Assembly: GCF_041916735.1 (NCBI RefSeq)
Contig: NZ_JAYRYY010000004.1
Reading direction: 5' to 3' (one strand)
From: Zoogloea sp016790385
GTDB lineage: Bacteria; Pseudomonadota; Gammaproteobacteria; Burkholderiales; Rhodocyclaceae
DNA length: 64,000 nt
The notes below the pieces were generated by a model. The model made no database searches and was not told the DNA's origin. It saw nothing but the letters and a program-made list of their open reading frames with translations. Made by a program: the position numbers and the translations under genes. This document shows, piece after piece, positions 29,907 to 38,358 of the stretch (its first letter is position 1; every line of letters starts with the position of its first letter).

Positions 29907-30992
29907 ATGCCCACCCACTCACGCCGCAGCTCTCCTCTTGCCGCCTATTTCGCCGCTGCCATCGGGGTGCTGATCGTCTACGCCTGCCTGCACCCCTTTT
30001 CGGGGTGGCGAGACCCGGGCCTGCCGATGTTCGAGTTCCTGTCCGCGCCGTGGCCGCGCTACTACACCTGGGTGGACCTGACGGTGAACGTCGTCGGCAT
30101 CGTGCCCTTCAGCTTCGCCCTGGTCTCGGCGCTGCCGGGACGTCTGCCCCGCCCCGGCGCGGTGGCGCTGGCGGTGGTGCTGACCTTCCTGCTCAGTCTG
30201 TCGGTGGAGACCTTGCAGAACTTTCTGCCCAGCCGGGTGCCCTCCAACGTGGACGTGGGCTGCAATACGCTGGGCGGCCTGATCGGCGCAGTGGCCGGCG
30301 GGCGCTGGGGGGGGCGCCTGTTCGACCCCCATAGCGGCCTGACCCGCTGGCGCCACAAACAGATCGTGGCCGGCCACCCGGGCGAAATCGGCCTGACGCT
30401 GATGGGCCTGTGGCTGCTGACCCTCCTCACCCCGGAAAACCTGCTCTTCGCCAGCGGTGACCTGCGCCGCCTGTTCGACTTGCCCACCCCCCTGCAATTC
30501 AACCCGGTGCGCTTCGTGAAGGTGGAAGCCGCGATTACCGCCTCCCAGCTGGTGGCGGTGGGGCTGACCCTGCGCTGCATGATGCGCCAGTTCAGCCCCT
30601 GGCCGCTGGTCCTGCTGGTCGCCCTCGGCCTTGGGGCCAAGACCCTGGCCGCTGCCGCATTCTTCTCGCCCGGCGACCCCTTTCACTGGGCCACGCCCGG
30701 CGGGCAGATCGGCCTGGCCGCCGGGGCAGCCCTGCTGGGCGTGTGCCTGATGCTGCCGGCCCGCAGCCATTCCATGCTGGCCGGGCTGGCCCTGCTGCTG
30801 GGCACGGCACTGGTCAACCTGGCCCCCGAAAACCCCTTCCTGCCCAGCGATGCAACGCTGATCCGGCAAGGCAACTTTCTCAACTTCCATGGTCTGACCC
30901 TGCTCACCGCCAGCCTTTGGCCCTTCATCACCTTCATCTACCTGGGCGCACTCGGGGCCAGCAGTCCGCGGGAGGGGTTTCGCACCCCATGA
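29907..30992 (+). CDS. VanZ-like membrane protein
   Basis: A 361-residue integral membrane protein. The N-terminal half has the VanZ pattern: NVVGIVPFSFAL, SVETLQNFLPSRVPSNVDVGCNTLGGLIGA with acidic and Asn residues between helices. The C-terminal half adds about five further helices. Function of VanZ-like proteins is not established outside teicoplanin resistance. It starts 139 bases after ubiT on the same strand; the following small ferredoxin gene has its own ribosome site. Confidence 0.83.
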   Translation: MPTHSRRSSPLAAYFAAAIGVLIVYACLHPFSGWRDPGLPMFEFLSAPWPRYYTWVDLTVNVVGIVPFSFALVSALPGRLPRPGAVALAVVLTFLLSLSVETLQNFLPSRVPSNVDVGCNTLGGLIGAVAGGRWGGRLFDPHSGLTRWRHKQIVAGHPGEIGLTLMGLWLLTLLTPENLLFASGDLRRLFDLPTPLQFNPVRFVKVEAAITASQLVAVGLTLRCMMRQFSPWPLVLLVALGLGAKTLAAAAFFSPGDPFHWATPGGQIGLAAGAALLGVCLMLPARSHSMLAGLALLLGTALVNLAPENPFLPSDATLIRQGNFLNFHGLTLLTASLWPFITFIYLGALGASSPREGFRTP

Positions 30993-31074
30993 AAGCCGCC
31001 AACGAAAATGGTGATTGGCTGATAATCGCGGACACATTCAGGAACAGATTTGGCGCACCCCACCCGGAGATCCC

Positions 31075-31383
31075 ATGAGCTACTTCAAGCACCACGTTTT
31101 TTTCTGCTGCAACCAACGCGCCGAAGGTGAACGATGCTGCGCCGCCCAGGGCGCCGTCGAGCTTCAAACCTACGCCAAGGACCGCATCGCCGCCCTCGGC
31201 CTGAAGGGCAAAGGCAAGGTGCGCATCAACAAGGCCGGCTGCCTGGACCGCTGCGACGAAGGCCCGGTGCTGGTGGTGTACCCGGACAACGTCTGGTACA
31301 CCTTTGTGGACAAATCCGACGTGGACGAAATCATCGCCGAACATCTGCAAAAGGGCCGCATTGTCGAACGCCTGAAGATCTGA
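31075..31383 (+). CDS. (2Fe-2S) thioredoxin-like ferredoxin
   Basis: A 102-residue redox protein of the thioredoxin-like [2Fe-2S] ferredoxin family (NuoE-like C-terminus, Shethna type). Cysteines at 11, 12, 21/22 and the C-terminal pair C56-x3-C60 (KAGCLDRCDEGP) are the cluster ligands; GPVLVVYPDNVWY is typical. ATG 31075 follows CGGAGA. The alpha/beta hydrolase gene starts 2 bases after the stop, a conserved pairing in betaproteobacteria. Electron partner unknown. Confidence 0.92.
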   Translation: MSYFKHHVFFCCNQRAEGERCCAAQGAVELQTYAKDRIAALGLKGKGKVRINKAGCLDRCDEGPVLVVYPDNVWYTFVDKSDVDEIIAEHLQKGRIVERLKI

Positions 31384-31385
31384 CC

Positions 31386-32024
31386 ATGGCCACCGAAAAC
31401 GCCCTCATCAACGGCCCTGACGGCCCCATCGACCTGATCATCGACACACCGGACACCGTCCGCGGCATCGCGCTGGTGTGCCACCCCCACCCCCTGTTCC
31501 ACGGCGCCAACACCAACAAGGTGGCCCACACTCTGGCGCGGGTCTTCCGAGAGCTGGGCTACGCCGCCCTGCGCCCCAATTTCCGGGGGGTTGGGAAGAG
31601 CGTCGGCAAACACGACAACGGGATCGCCGAGACCGAGGACATGCTGTCGGTCATCAGCTGGGCGCAGAGCCGCTGGGGCGGACTGCCCCTGGCCCTGGGG
31701 GGCTTCTCCTTTGGCGCTTATGTGCAGACCCGCGTCGCCGCCCGCCTCGCCGACGGGGTCACGCCGGCCGAACGCATCGTGCTGGTGGGCACGGCGGCCG
31801 GTGAGGTCACCGGCGCACGCAGCTACACCACCCTGCCCGTGCCCCCCGGCAGCCTCATCATCCACGGCGAGAAGGACGAGACCGTGGCCCTCGGCAATGT
31901 GCTGGCCTGGGCCGACCCGCAAGAACTACCGGTCGTGGTGGTGCCTGGCGCGGACCACTTCTTCCACGGCAAGCTGCATATCATCCGTCAGATCATTGAA
32001 CGCGCCTGGAAACCCCTGCCATGA
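31386..32024 (+). CDS. Alpha/beta hydrolase (dienelactone-hydrolase-like)
   Basis: A 212-residue serine hydrolase: PHPLFHGANTNKVAHTLAR, RPNFRGVGKSVG, nucleophile GFSFGAY, acid region HGEKDETV and His in PGADHFFHGKL. This small family is often annotated as CocE/NonD or YfhR-like. It overlaps the next gene (GST) by 4 bases and follows the ferredoxin gene by 2 bases: a translationally coupled trio. Confidence 0.88.
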   Translation: MATENALINGPDGPIDLIIDTPDTVRGIALVCHPHPLFHGANTNKVAHTLARVFRELGYAALRPNFRGVGKSVGKHDNGIAETEDMLSVISWAQSRWGGLPLALGGFSFGAYVQTRVAARLADGVTPAERIVLVGTAAGEVTGARSYTTLPVPPGSLIIHGEKDETVALGNVLAWADPQELPVVVVPGADHFFHGKLHIIRQIIERAWKPLP

Positions 32025-32629
32025 AGCTCGTCGTCTCGCTTACCAGCCCCTACGCCCGCAAGATCCGCATCGCCCTGGCCGAGAAGGGCCTTCCCTTCAC
32101 CCTCGAAGTGGACATTCCCTGGCTGCCGGATACCACGGTGCCCTCCTACAACCCCCTGGGAAAGGTGCCGGCCCTGGTCTCCGACGACGGTGAGGTCTGG
32201 TACGACTCACCGGTGATCGCCCTTTACCTCGAAACCCTCGGTGGCATTCCCCTGATGCCCGCCGAACGCGTTGCCTGCCTGCCGGTACGGCAGACGGAGG
32301 CCCTCGCCGACGGTATCTCCGACGCGGCGGTGGCTGTCTTCCTGGAGAGCCGCCGCCCGCCCGAACAGCAGGATGCCGCAAGCATCGAACGCCAGCTCAC
32401 CAAGATCCATCGCGGTCTGGCCGCCCTCGAGGAACGCCTGGTGCAGCGCAAGGGTTTTGGCGGCAGCACCATCAACATCGGTGACATTGCCGTGGGCTGC
32501 ACGCTCGGCTACCTCGACTTCCGTTTTGCCCACCTGCACTGGCGCAGCACCCACGCCACCCTCGCCGCCTGGGCCGCCGATCTGATGGCCCGGCCGTCCT
32601 TCGTCGACACCACCCCTCCGCCGGCCTGA
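32021..32629 (+). CDS. Glutathione S-transferase family protein
   Basis: A 202-residue protein. Thioredoxin-fold N-terminus with SLTSPYARKIRIALAEKG (Ser/Tyr near residue 7-10 is the likely catalytic site), cis-Pro motif NPLGKVPALV and YDSPVIALYLE, followed by an all-helical C-terminal domain. Coupled by 4-base overlap to the hydrolase gene upstream; the ABC ATPase start overlaps its stop. Role in detoxification or stress is generic. Confidence 0.92.
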   Translation: MKLVVSLTSPYARKIRIALAEKGLPFTLEVDIPWLPDTTVPSYNPLGKVPALVSDDGEVWYDSPVIALYLETLGGIPLMPAERVACLPVRQTEALADGISDAAVAVFLESRRPPEQQDAASIERQLTKIHRGLAALEERLVQRKGFGGSTINIGDIAVGCTLGYLDFRFAHLHWRSTHATLAAWAADLMARPSFVDTTPPPA

Positions 32630-33579
32630 TGCCCCTCGAGATCAGCGGCCTCGTCAAACGCTACGGCGCCGGCGCCGATGCGCGCGAGGTGGTGCGCGGT
32701 CTCGACCTGAAACTGCAGCGGGGCGAATGCTTTGCGCTGCTCGGCCCCAACGGCGCAGGCAAGACCACCACCCTGCGCTGCGCCCTCGGTCTGACGTCGG
32801 CCAGCAGCGGGCATATCCGCCTGTGCGGCCTGCCGGTGCCCGAGCAGGCCCGCGAAGCCCGCGCGCGGGTGGGTGTCGTGCCGCAGACGGACAGCCTCGA
32901 CCCGGATTTCACCTGTGCCGAGAACCTCATCGTGTTTGCCGGCTACTTCGGCATCCGTGAAAGCGAAATCCGCCCACGGGTGCCCGAACTGCTGGCCTTT
33001 GCGGGCCTGGAGGGCAAGGAGACGGCGCGCATCCAGTCCCTGTCCGGCGGCATGAAGCGGCGCCTCACCCTCGCCCGTGCCCTGGTCAACCGCCCCGAAC
33101 TGCTGGTCCTGGACGAGCCCACCACCGGCCTGGACCCCCAGGCCCGACACCTGATCTGGGAACGCCTGCGCCGGCTCACCGCCGAAGGCACCACCATCCT
33201 GCTGACCACCCACTTCATGGACGAGGCCGAGCGGCTTGCCCATCGCCTGGCCATTCTCGACACGGGCCGCCTTCTCGCCCAGGGCAGCCCGCGGGACGTC
33301 ATCGCCGCTCATATCGAACCCCAGGTGGTTGAAGTGTTCGGCGAATGGGATGCCGGGGGCAAGGCGGACGGTTCCGGTGCCGCCGCCTGGGCCGCCACCC
33401 ACGCCGGCACCCTCAGTCGCCGCTGCGAGATCAGCGGCGAAACGGCCTTCTGCTACACCGACGATGCCGCCCCCCTGCTGGCGCATCTGGCCCACCAGCC
33501 CGGGCTGCGCACCCTGCACCGCCCGGCCAACCTGGAAGACGTCTTCCTCAAGCTCACCGGCAGGGAGCTGCGGGATTGA
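32629..33579 (+). CDS. ABC exporter ATP-binding protein, NodI-like
   Basis: A 316-residue ATPase: Walker A GPNGAGKTTT, Q-loop PQTDSLDPDFT, signature LSGGMKRRL, Walker B LLVLDEPTTGLD and H-loop TTHFMDEAERL. The fold and length match NodI/DrrA-type subunits that pair with an ABC-2 permease. The matching NodJ-like permease is 1.45 kb downstream, separated by a GGDEF-hemerythrin gene. The C-terminal 70 residues are the NodI-type regulatory extension. Substrate unknown; nod genes as such are not implied. Confidence 0.9.
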   Translation: MPLEISGLVKRYGAGADAREVVRGLDLKLQRGECFALLGPNGAGKTTTLRCALGLTSASSGHIRLCGLPVPEQAREARARVGVVPQTDSLDPDFTCAENLIVFAGYFGIRESEIRPRVPELLAFAGLEGKETARIQSLSGGMKRRLTLARALVNRPELLVLDEPTTGLDPQARHLIWERLRRLTAEGTTILLTTHFMDEAERLAHRLAILDTGRLLAQGSPRDVIAAHIEPQVVEVFGEWDAGGKADGSGAAAWAATHAGTLSRRCEISGETAFCYTDDAAPLLAHLAHQPGLRTLHRPANLEDVFLKLTGRELRD

Positions 33580-33660
33580 CCCTCGCAAAGCACCCGCCAC
33601 CGCCGCCGGGCAGGGGCAGCCACAATAGACAGCCACGAGTGGGCCACCTATCCTGATCCC

Positions 33661-35019
33661 ATGCCACAGGGCTTTTCCCCCTTCCCGGTCACCCTCGACT
33701 GCGCCGCGATCCTCGAACGGCTGCCGATCGCCCTCGCCCTTGTCGATGCCGACAACGGACACTTCATCACCGCCAACGAGGCCTTTCGCGAGTCATTCGG
33801 CAACCCCCGCGACAGCTTCACCCACTGGTGGCAGGCGGTGCACCGCCCGTCCTCATCGGCTTCCGGCACGGCAAGCGCGCCGACGGCACCTGACAGCTCC
33901 ACCCGGGAGAGCATCGAGTCCGACATGTACGGAATCGACGGCAGCCCCCGCCACATGCGCACCCAGGTCCGCCCTTACGGCAACTACCTCCTCATATGCC
34001 TGACTGACCTTACCGACAGCGACAATCGGCAGGATCTGCTGCGCCAGGCCCTGGCGGAGATGGAAACCCGCTCCATCACCGACCCCTTGACCGGGCTGCT
34101 GACCCGCCGCCGACTCGAAGAGGCGTCCCTGAGCGAGATGCACCGCTTCCGCCGCTTCGGCCACCCGATCTCCCTGATCATCGCCGACATCGACCACTTC
34201 AAGCTCATCAACGACTCCTTCGGCCATCCGGTGGGTGATGAGGTGCTGGTGGAGTTTGCCGTGCGCCTGGCCAGTGAATGCCGTGATCTCGACGTGATCG
34301 GACGCTACGGCGGTGAAGAATTCGTGATTCTGCTGCCCAGCACCCCGCTGGCCGGGGCCTTCACCCTGGCCAACAAGTTGCGCAGTGCCATCAATCAGGC
34401 CCCCTTCGACCCCGTCGGCCCCGTGAGCGCCAGCTTCGGCGTGGCCGAATGCATTGCCGGGGAAGACTGGAACACCTGGATGACCCGGGCCGACAAAGCC
34501 CTCTATCGGGCCAAGAGCAGCGGACGCAACCGGGTCGTTGCCGCGCCGGAAAGCGCCTTCGACGAACGCGACATCAAGCACCGCAACCGCCTCGACCGCC
34601 TGACCTGGGAGGACGGCCATTGCGTCGGCGATCCCGTCATCGACGCCCAGCACCACCACCTGTTCGAACTGGCCAACCGCCTGCTCAACCAGATCCGCGA
34701 AGCCAGCCCGCCCGCCGACCTGCATGCCACCATCCGGACCCTGGTCCAGGCCACCAGCCGCCACTTTCGCGACGAGGAGGCCATCCTGAAAGCCCTGGAC
34801 TACCCCCGCTGCGACCAGCACGCCAAATCCCACCGCATTCTTTCGGCAAAGCTCGACGCCCTCTCCAGCCAGAGCGCCCTGGGCACCTTGCCCACCTCCA
34901 AGCTCATCGAGTTCCTCGCCTACGATCTGGTGGACCACCACGCCCTCGGCGCCGACCGGGACTACATTCCATGGCTGCGCCGCGCCCCGCGCGTCGAAGA
35001 ATCCGGCGCCCCCGACTGA
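33661..35019 (+). CDS. Diguanylate cyclase with N-terminal PAS-like and C-terminal hemerythrin domain
   Basis: A 452-residue cytosolic protein: a PAS-like sensor (about 1-130), then GGDEF domain with active-site GGEEF (GRYGGEEFVI) predicted to make c-di-GMP, then bacteriohemerythrin (about 325-440) with diiron-type His and acidic ligands in DAQHHHLFELANRL, HFRDEE, HAKSH and DHHALGAD. Hemerythrin-coupled cyclases are known O2/redox sensors. Odd position: it splits the NodI-like and NodJ-like genes, all in the same direction with short gaps, so it is probably co-transcribed with the exporter. Confidence 0.88.
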   Translation: MPQGFSPFPVTLDCAAILERLPIALALVDADNGHFITANEAFRESFGNPRDSFTHWWQAVHRPSSSASGTASAPTAPDSSTRESIESDMYGIDGSPRHMRTQVRPYGNYLLICLTDLTDSDNRQDLLRQALAEMETRSITDPLTGLLTRRRLEEASLSEMHRFRRFGHPISLIIADIDHFKLINDSFGHPVGDEVLVEFAVRLASECRDLDVIGRYGGEEFVILLPSTPLAGAFTLANKLRSAINQAPFDPVGPVSASFGVAECIAGEDWNTWMTRADKALYRAKSSGRNRVVAAPESAFDERDIKHRNRLDRLTWEDGHCVGDPVIDAQHHHLFELANRLLNQIREASPPADLHATIRTLVQATSRHFRDEEAILKALDYPRCDQHAKSHRILSAKLDALSSQSALGTLPTSKLIEFLAYDLVDHHALGADRDYIPWLRRAPRVEESGAPD

Positions 35020-35029
35020 AACCACCCCG

Positions 35030-35818
35030 ATGGCCATCACCGCCCATTTCGCACCGCCGCGCCTTTCCCTGCGTCTCGTGGCCGTGTGGCGACGCAACTT
35101 CCTGGTCTGGAAGAAACTGGCCCTGCCCTCGATTGTCGGCAATCTGGCCGACCCGGTGATCTACATGCTCGGCCTGGGCTACGGCCTGGGCATGCTGGTG
35201 CCGGAAGTCGAAGGCGTCTCCTACATCGCCTTCCTGGCCGGTGGCACCCTGGCCTACTCAACCATGAATGCCGCCACCTTCGAAGCCCTGTACTCGGGCT
35301 TCTCGCGCATGCATGTGCAGAAGACCTGGGAAGCCATCCTCAACGCCCCCGTCGCCCTCGACGACATCGTGGCCGCCGAGCTGGTGTGGGCCGCCTCCAA
35401 GTCCTGCCTGGCCGGTGTGGCCATCCTGGCGGTGATCGCGGCCTTCGGCTTCACCAGCTCGCCCCTGGCCTTCGCGGCCATTCCGGTGGTTTTCCTCACC
35501 GGTCTGTGCTTTGCCGCCCTCGGCCTGATCATGACCGCCCTGGCGCCGAGCTACGACTTTTTCATGTACTACTTCACGCTGTTCATCACCCCCATGACCC
35601 TGCTCTCGGGGGTGTTCTTTCCCCAGGGCCAGCTTCCCGACAGCGTGCAACACCTTGCCGCCGCCCTGCCCCTGAGCCATGCAGTCAGCCTAATCCGCCC
35701 CCTTCTGCTCGGCCAGTTGCCGGGCCAGATCGGTCTGCACCTGGGTGTACTCGCCCTCATCACCGTGCTGGCCTTCTGGCTGGCCCTGGGCCTCACCCGC
35801 CGTCGCCTGCTCAAGTAA
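35030..35818 (+). CDS. ABC-2 type permease, NodJ-like
   Basis: A 262-residue membrane protein with six hydrophobic segments. NodJ-like features: N-terminal VWRRNFLVWKKLALPSIVGNLADPVIYMLGLGYGLG, central MHVQKTWEAILNAPVALDDIVAAELVW, and FITPMTLLSGVFFPQGQLP. Partner of the ATPase at 32629. It starts 10 bases after the cyclase gene; cutA follows 3 bases after its stop. Confidence 0.9.
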   Translation: MAITAHFAPPRLSLRLVAVWRRNFLVWKKLALPSIVGNLADPVIYMLGLGYGLGMLVPEVEGVSYIAFLAGGTLAYSTMNAATFEALYSGFSRMHVQKTWEAILNAPVALDDIVAAELVWAASKSCLAGVAILAVIAAFGFTSSPLAFAAIPVVFLTGLCFAALGLIMTALAPSYDFFMYYFTLFITPMTLLSGVFFPQGQLPDSVQHLAAALPLSHAVSLIRPLLLGQLPGQIGLHLGVLALITVLAFWLALGLTRRRLLK

Positions 35819-35821
35819 GCC

Positions 35822-36160
35822 ATGACCACGCCCGAAGAAACCCTGCTCGTCCTGACCAATCTGCCCGACGCCGATACCGCCAAGCGCATCGCCCACCTGC
35901 TGGTGGAGCAGCGCCTGGCCGCCTGCGTGAACATCCTCGCCCCGTGCACCTCGATCTACCGCTGGCAGAACCAAATTGAAAGCGCCAGCGAGACCCCGAT
36001 GCTGATCAAGACCACCCTGCTGCGCTACCCGGCCCTCCAGGCGGTCCTGACCGAGGCCCATCCCTACGAACTTCCCGAGATCATCGCGATCCCACTCCAC
36101 AAGGGTCTGCCCGCCTATCTGGCGTGGATCGGTACCGAAACCGTCGACCACCAGCCCTGA
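35822..36160 (+). CDS. cutA: Divalent-cation tolerance protein CutA
   Basis: A 112-residue trimeric ferredoxin-like protein. Hallmarks: VLTNLPDADTAKRIAHLLVEQRLAACVNI, SIYRWQNQIESASE, KTTLLRYPAL and HPYELPEIIAIP. In many proteobacteria cutA lies just before dsbD, exactly as here. Role in copper tolerance is historical; the molecular function is uncertain. Confidence 0.96.
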   Translation: MTTPEETLLVLTNLPDADTAKRIAHLLVEQRLAACVNILAPCTSIYRWQNQIESASETPMLIKTTLLRYPALQAVLTEAHPYELPEIIAIPLHKGLPAYLAWIGTETVDHQP

Positions 36161-36220
36161 ACACCCGATTCTTGATCCATCCGGGGGCCACACCGCCCCA
36201 GTGCCCCTAAACTGCCGGCC

Positions 36221-38020
36221 ATGATCCGACTCCCCGTCTTCCTTCTCGCCTTCGTTCTCTCCCTGTGCGGCTTGCTGGCCCACGCCCAGGAGCCCCTCCC
36301 GGCCGAACAGGCCTTCCGCGCCTCGGCCCGGGCCCTCGACGACAAGACCGTGGAGGTCCGCTTCCAGATCGCCGACGGCTACTACCTCTACCGCCACCGC
36401 TTCCAGTTCGCCGCCGAGGGCATCGGCTTTGGCGAGCCGGCCCTGCCCCCGGGCAAGCCCAAGAAGGACGACGCTTTTGGCGAAGTGGAGATCTACCGCA
36501 AGGATCTGGTGTTCACCCTGCCGGTGAGCACCGGCCAGCCCCCCTTCGACCTCCAGCTCACCAGCCAGGGCTGCGCCGACATCGGCATCTGCTACCCGCC
36601 CCAGACCACCACCGTCAGTGTGGCTCTGGCCAGCGGCGGCAGTGGCTCGGGGGGCTTCCTGGCCCGCGCCCTCGGCGGCGGCGACAGCCCGCCCCGCAGC
36701 GCAGCCCCCGCCGCCGAGCACGACGAATCCGGGCGGATTGCGCGCCTCCTCGACGGCAGCGGCACCGCCGTGATCCTGGCCAGCTTCTTCGGCTTCGGGC
36801 TGCTCCTCACCTTCACCCCCTGCGTGTTCCCGATGATCCCCATCCTGTCCGGGATCATCGTCGGCCACGGCCACGCCATCTCCCGGGGCCGCGCCCTGGG
36901 CCTGTCGAGCCTGTACGTGCTGGGCATGGCCCTCACCTACGCGGCAGCCGGTGTTGCTGCCGGCCTGTCCGGCACCCTGCTGTCGGCAGCCCTTCAGAAC
37001 CCCTGGGTGCTGGGTGCCTTCGCCCTGGTCTTCGTGGTCCTGGCCCTGTCCATGTTCGGCTTTTACGAGCTGCAACTGCCCACCGCCCTGCAAAGCCGCC
37101 TGTCCGACAACGCCAGCCACCAACAGGGCGGCTCCCCCGGCGGCGTCATCGCCATGGGCGCCCTCTCGGCCCTCATCGTCGGCCCCTGCGTGGCCGCGCC
37201 CCTGGCCGGCGCCCTGCTGTACATCGCCCAGACCGGCAACGCCATCCTGGGTGGCGCGGCCCTGTTCACCATGGCCCTGGGCATGGGGGCACCGCTGATC
37301 CTCGTCGGCGTGCTGGCCCGCAGCGCCCTGCCCAAGCCCGGCCCGTGGATGGAAGGCGTCAAGCGGGCCTTCGGCGTGATGTTGCTGGGCGTCGCGATCT
37401 GGCTGCTCACCCCGGTGCTGCCGAGCATCGTGCCCATGCTGGCCTGGGCCGGCCTGCTGGTGTTCTCAGCCATCTACCTGCACGCCCTTGACCCCCTGCC
37501 GGCCCACGCCAGCGGCTGGCAGCGTTTCTGGAAGGGCTTCGGCGTGATCGCCCTGCTGGCCGGCGCGGCCCTCTTCATCGGCGCCCTCGCCGGCTCCCGC
37601 GACCCGCTGCAACCCCTGGCCGTGCTGCGTGCCCAGGCCGCCAGCGCCCCGGCCGCCGCCGAAACGAAATTTCAGCGCGTCGCCTCGGTGGAAGAACTCG
37701 ACCAGATCCTCAAGACCGCCACCCGTCCGGTGATGCTCGATTTTTATGCCGATTGGTGCATCTCGTGCAAGGAGATGGAGCGCTTCACCTTTGCCGACCC
37801 GGCCGTGGCCCGCCGGCTGGAGAGCTTCCAGCTGCTCCAGGCCGACGTCACCGCCAACTCCGACGCCGACAAGGCCCTGCTCAAGCGCTTCAAGCTCTTC
37901 GGCCCGCCGGGCATCATCTTCTTCGACGCTACCGGCGCAGAACGCACCCAGCTTCGCGTGGTGGGCTTTCAGGATGCACAGACCTTCGGCAAGGTTCTGG
38001 ACGCAGCACGCGCCCTTTAG
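36221..38020 (+). CDS. dsbD: Thiol:disulfide interchange protein DsbD
   Basis: A 599-residue membrane protein that carries electrons from cytosolic thioredoxin to periplasmic DsbC/DsbE. Signal peptide (cleaved after AHA), N-terminal domain with C118/C124, eight-helix core with C201 (TPCVFP) and C323 (GPCVAAP), and C-terminal thioredoxin domain with C513-x-x-C516 (DWCISCKEME). All six redox cysteines are present and the length is standard. Preceded by cutA by 60 bases. Confidence 0.97.
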   Translation: MIRLPVFLLAFVLSLCGLLAHAQEPLPAEQAFRASARALDDKTVEVRFQIADGYYLYRHRFQFAAEGIGFGEPALPPGKPKKDDAFGEVEIYRKDLVFTLPVSTGQPPFDLQLTSQGCADIGICYPPQTTTVSVALASGGSGSGGFLARALGGGDSPPRSAAPAAEHDESGRIARLLDGSGTAVILASFFGFGLLLTFTPCVFPMIPILSGIIVGHGHAISRGRALGLSSLYVLGMALTYAAAGVAAGLSGTLLSAALQNPWVLGAFALVFVVLALSMFGFYELQLPTALQSRLSDNASHQQGGSPGGVIAMGALSALIVGPCVAAPLAGALLYIAQTGNAILGGAALFTMALGMGAPLILVGVLARSALPKPGPWMEGVKRAFGVMLLGVAIWLLTPVLPSIVPMLAWAGLLVFSAIYLHALDPLPAHASGWQRFWKGFGVIALLAGAALFIGALAGSRDPLQPLAVLRAQAASAPAAAETKFQRVASVEELDQILKTATRPVMLDFYADWCISCKEMERFTFADPAVARRLESFQLLQADVTANSDADKALLKRFKLFGPPGIIFFDATGAERTQLRVVGFQDAQTFGKVLDAARAL

Positions 38021-38128
38021 GCCGGAGGCAGTCGCCGTCGATACGTCATCACGTCGATGACGCAAGGGGCGGAAGCGCCCGGCACCGCTGTCCGCACAAC
38101 TTTCTAAAGATGCCGCGCGCCGATCCGC

Positions 38129-38134
38129 TATAAT
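38129..38134 (+). promoter_or_regulatory. -10 element of the ahcY promoter
   Basis: Perfect TATAAT at 38129-38134, about 13 bases before the first riboswitch stem. No good -35 is seen at 16-18 bases upstream (TAAAGA is the nearest). Confidence 0.6.
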
Positions 38135-38146
38135 CCCCGACCTTGA

Positions 38147-38254
38147 TTCGAGGAGCGCTGCAAGACCGCCGGGTGCAATGCCCGCCGTCCCAGGCTCGAT
38201 GTCAGTGTCCGCGGCAGATCATCGCCTTCGGCACCAGCAACCGCGCTCACCCGT
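38147..38254 (+). ncRNA. SAH riboswitch
   Basis: S-adenosylhomocysteine riboswitch in the ahcY leader. Conserved parts in order: TCGAGGAGCGCTGCAA (38148-38163), the GC-rich variable hairpin, CAGGCTCGAT (38191-38200), which closes the first stem with TCGAG, and GCAACCGCGCTCACCC (38237-38252), which makes the pseudoknot with GAGCG. Known function: binding SAH turns the gene on, so the cell makes more SAH hydrolase when SAH accumulates. The expression platform is the roughly 100 bases to the ahcY ribosome site. Confidence 0.92.
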
Positions 38255-38358
38255 CCATGCTTTGTTTGCAAACCCGTGCCGGGCACGGGGAGACGTGGTG
38301 AGCCATCAACGTACCGCCACCCGTAGTCCCTTCCCGGCCACACGTTCGAGGAGTTCTC

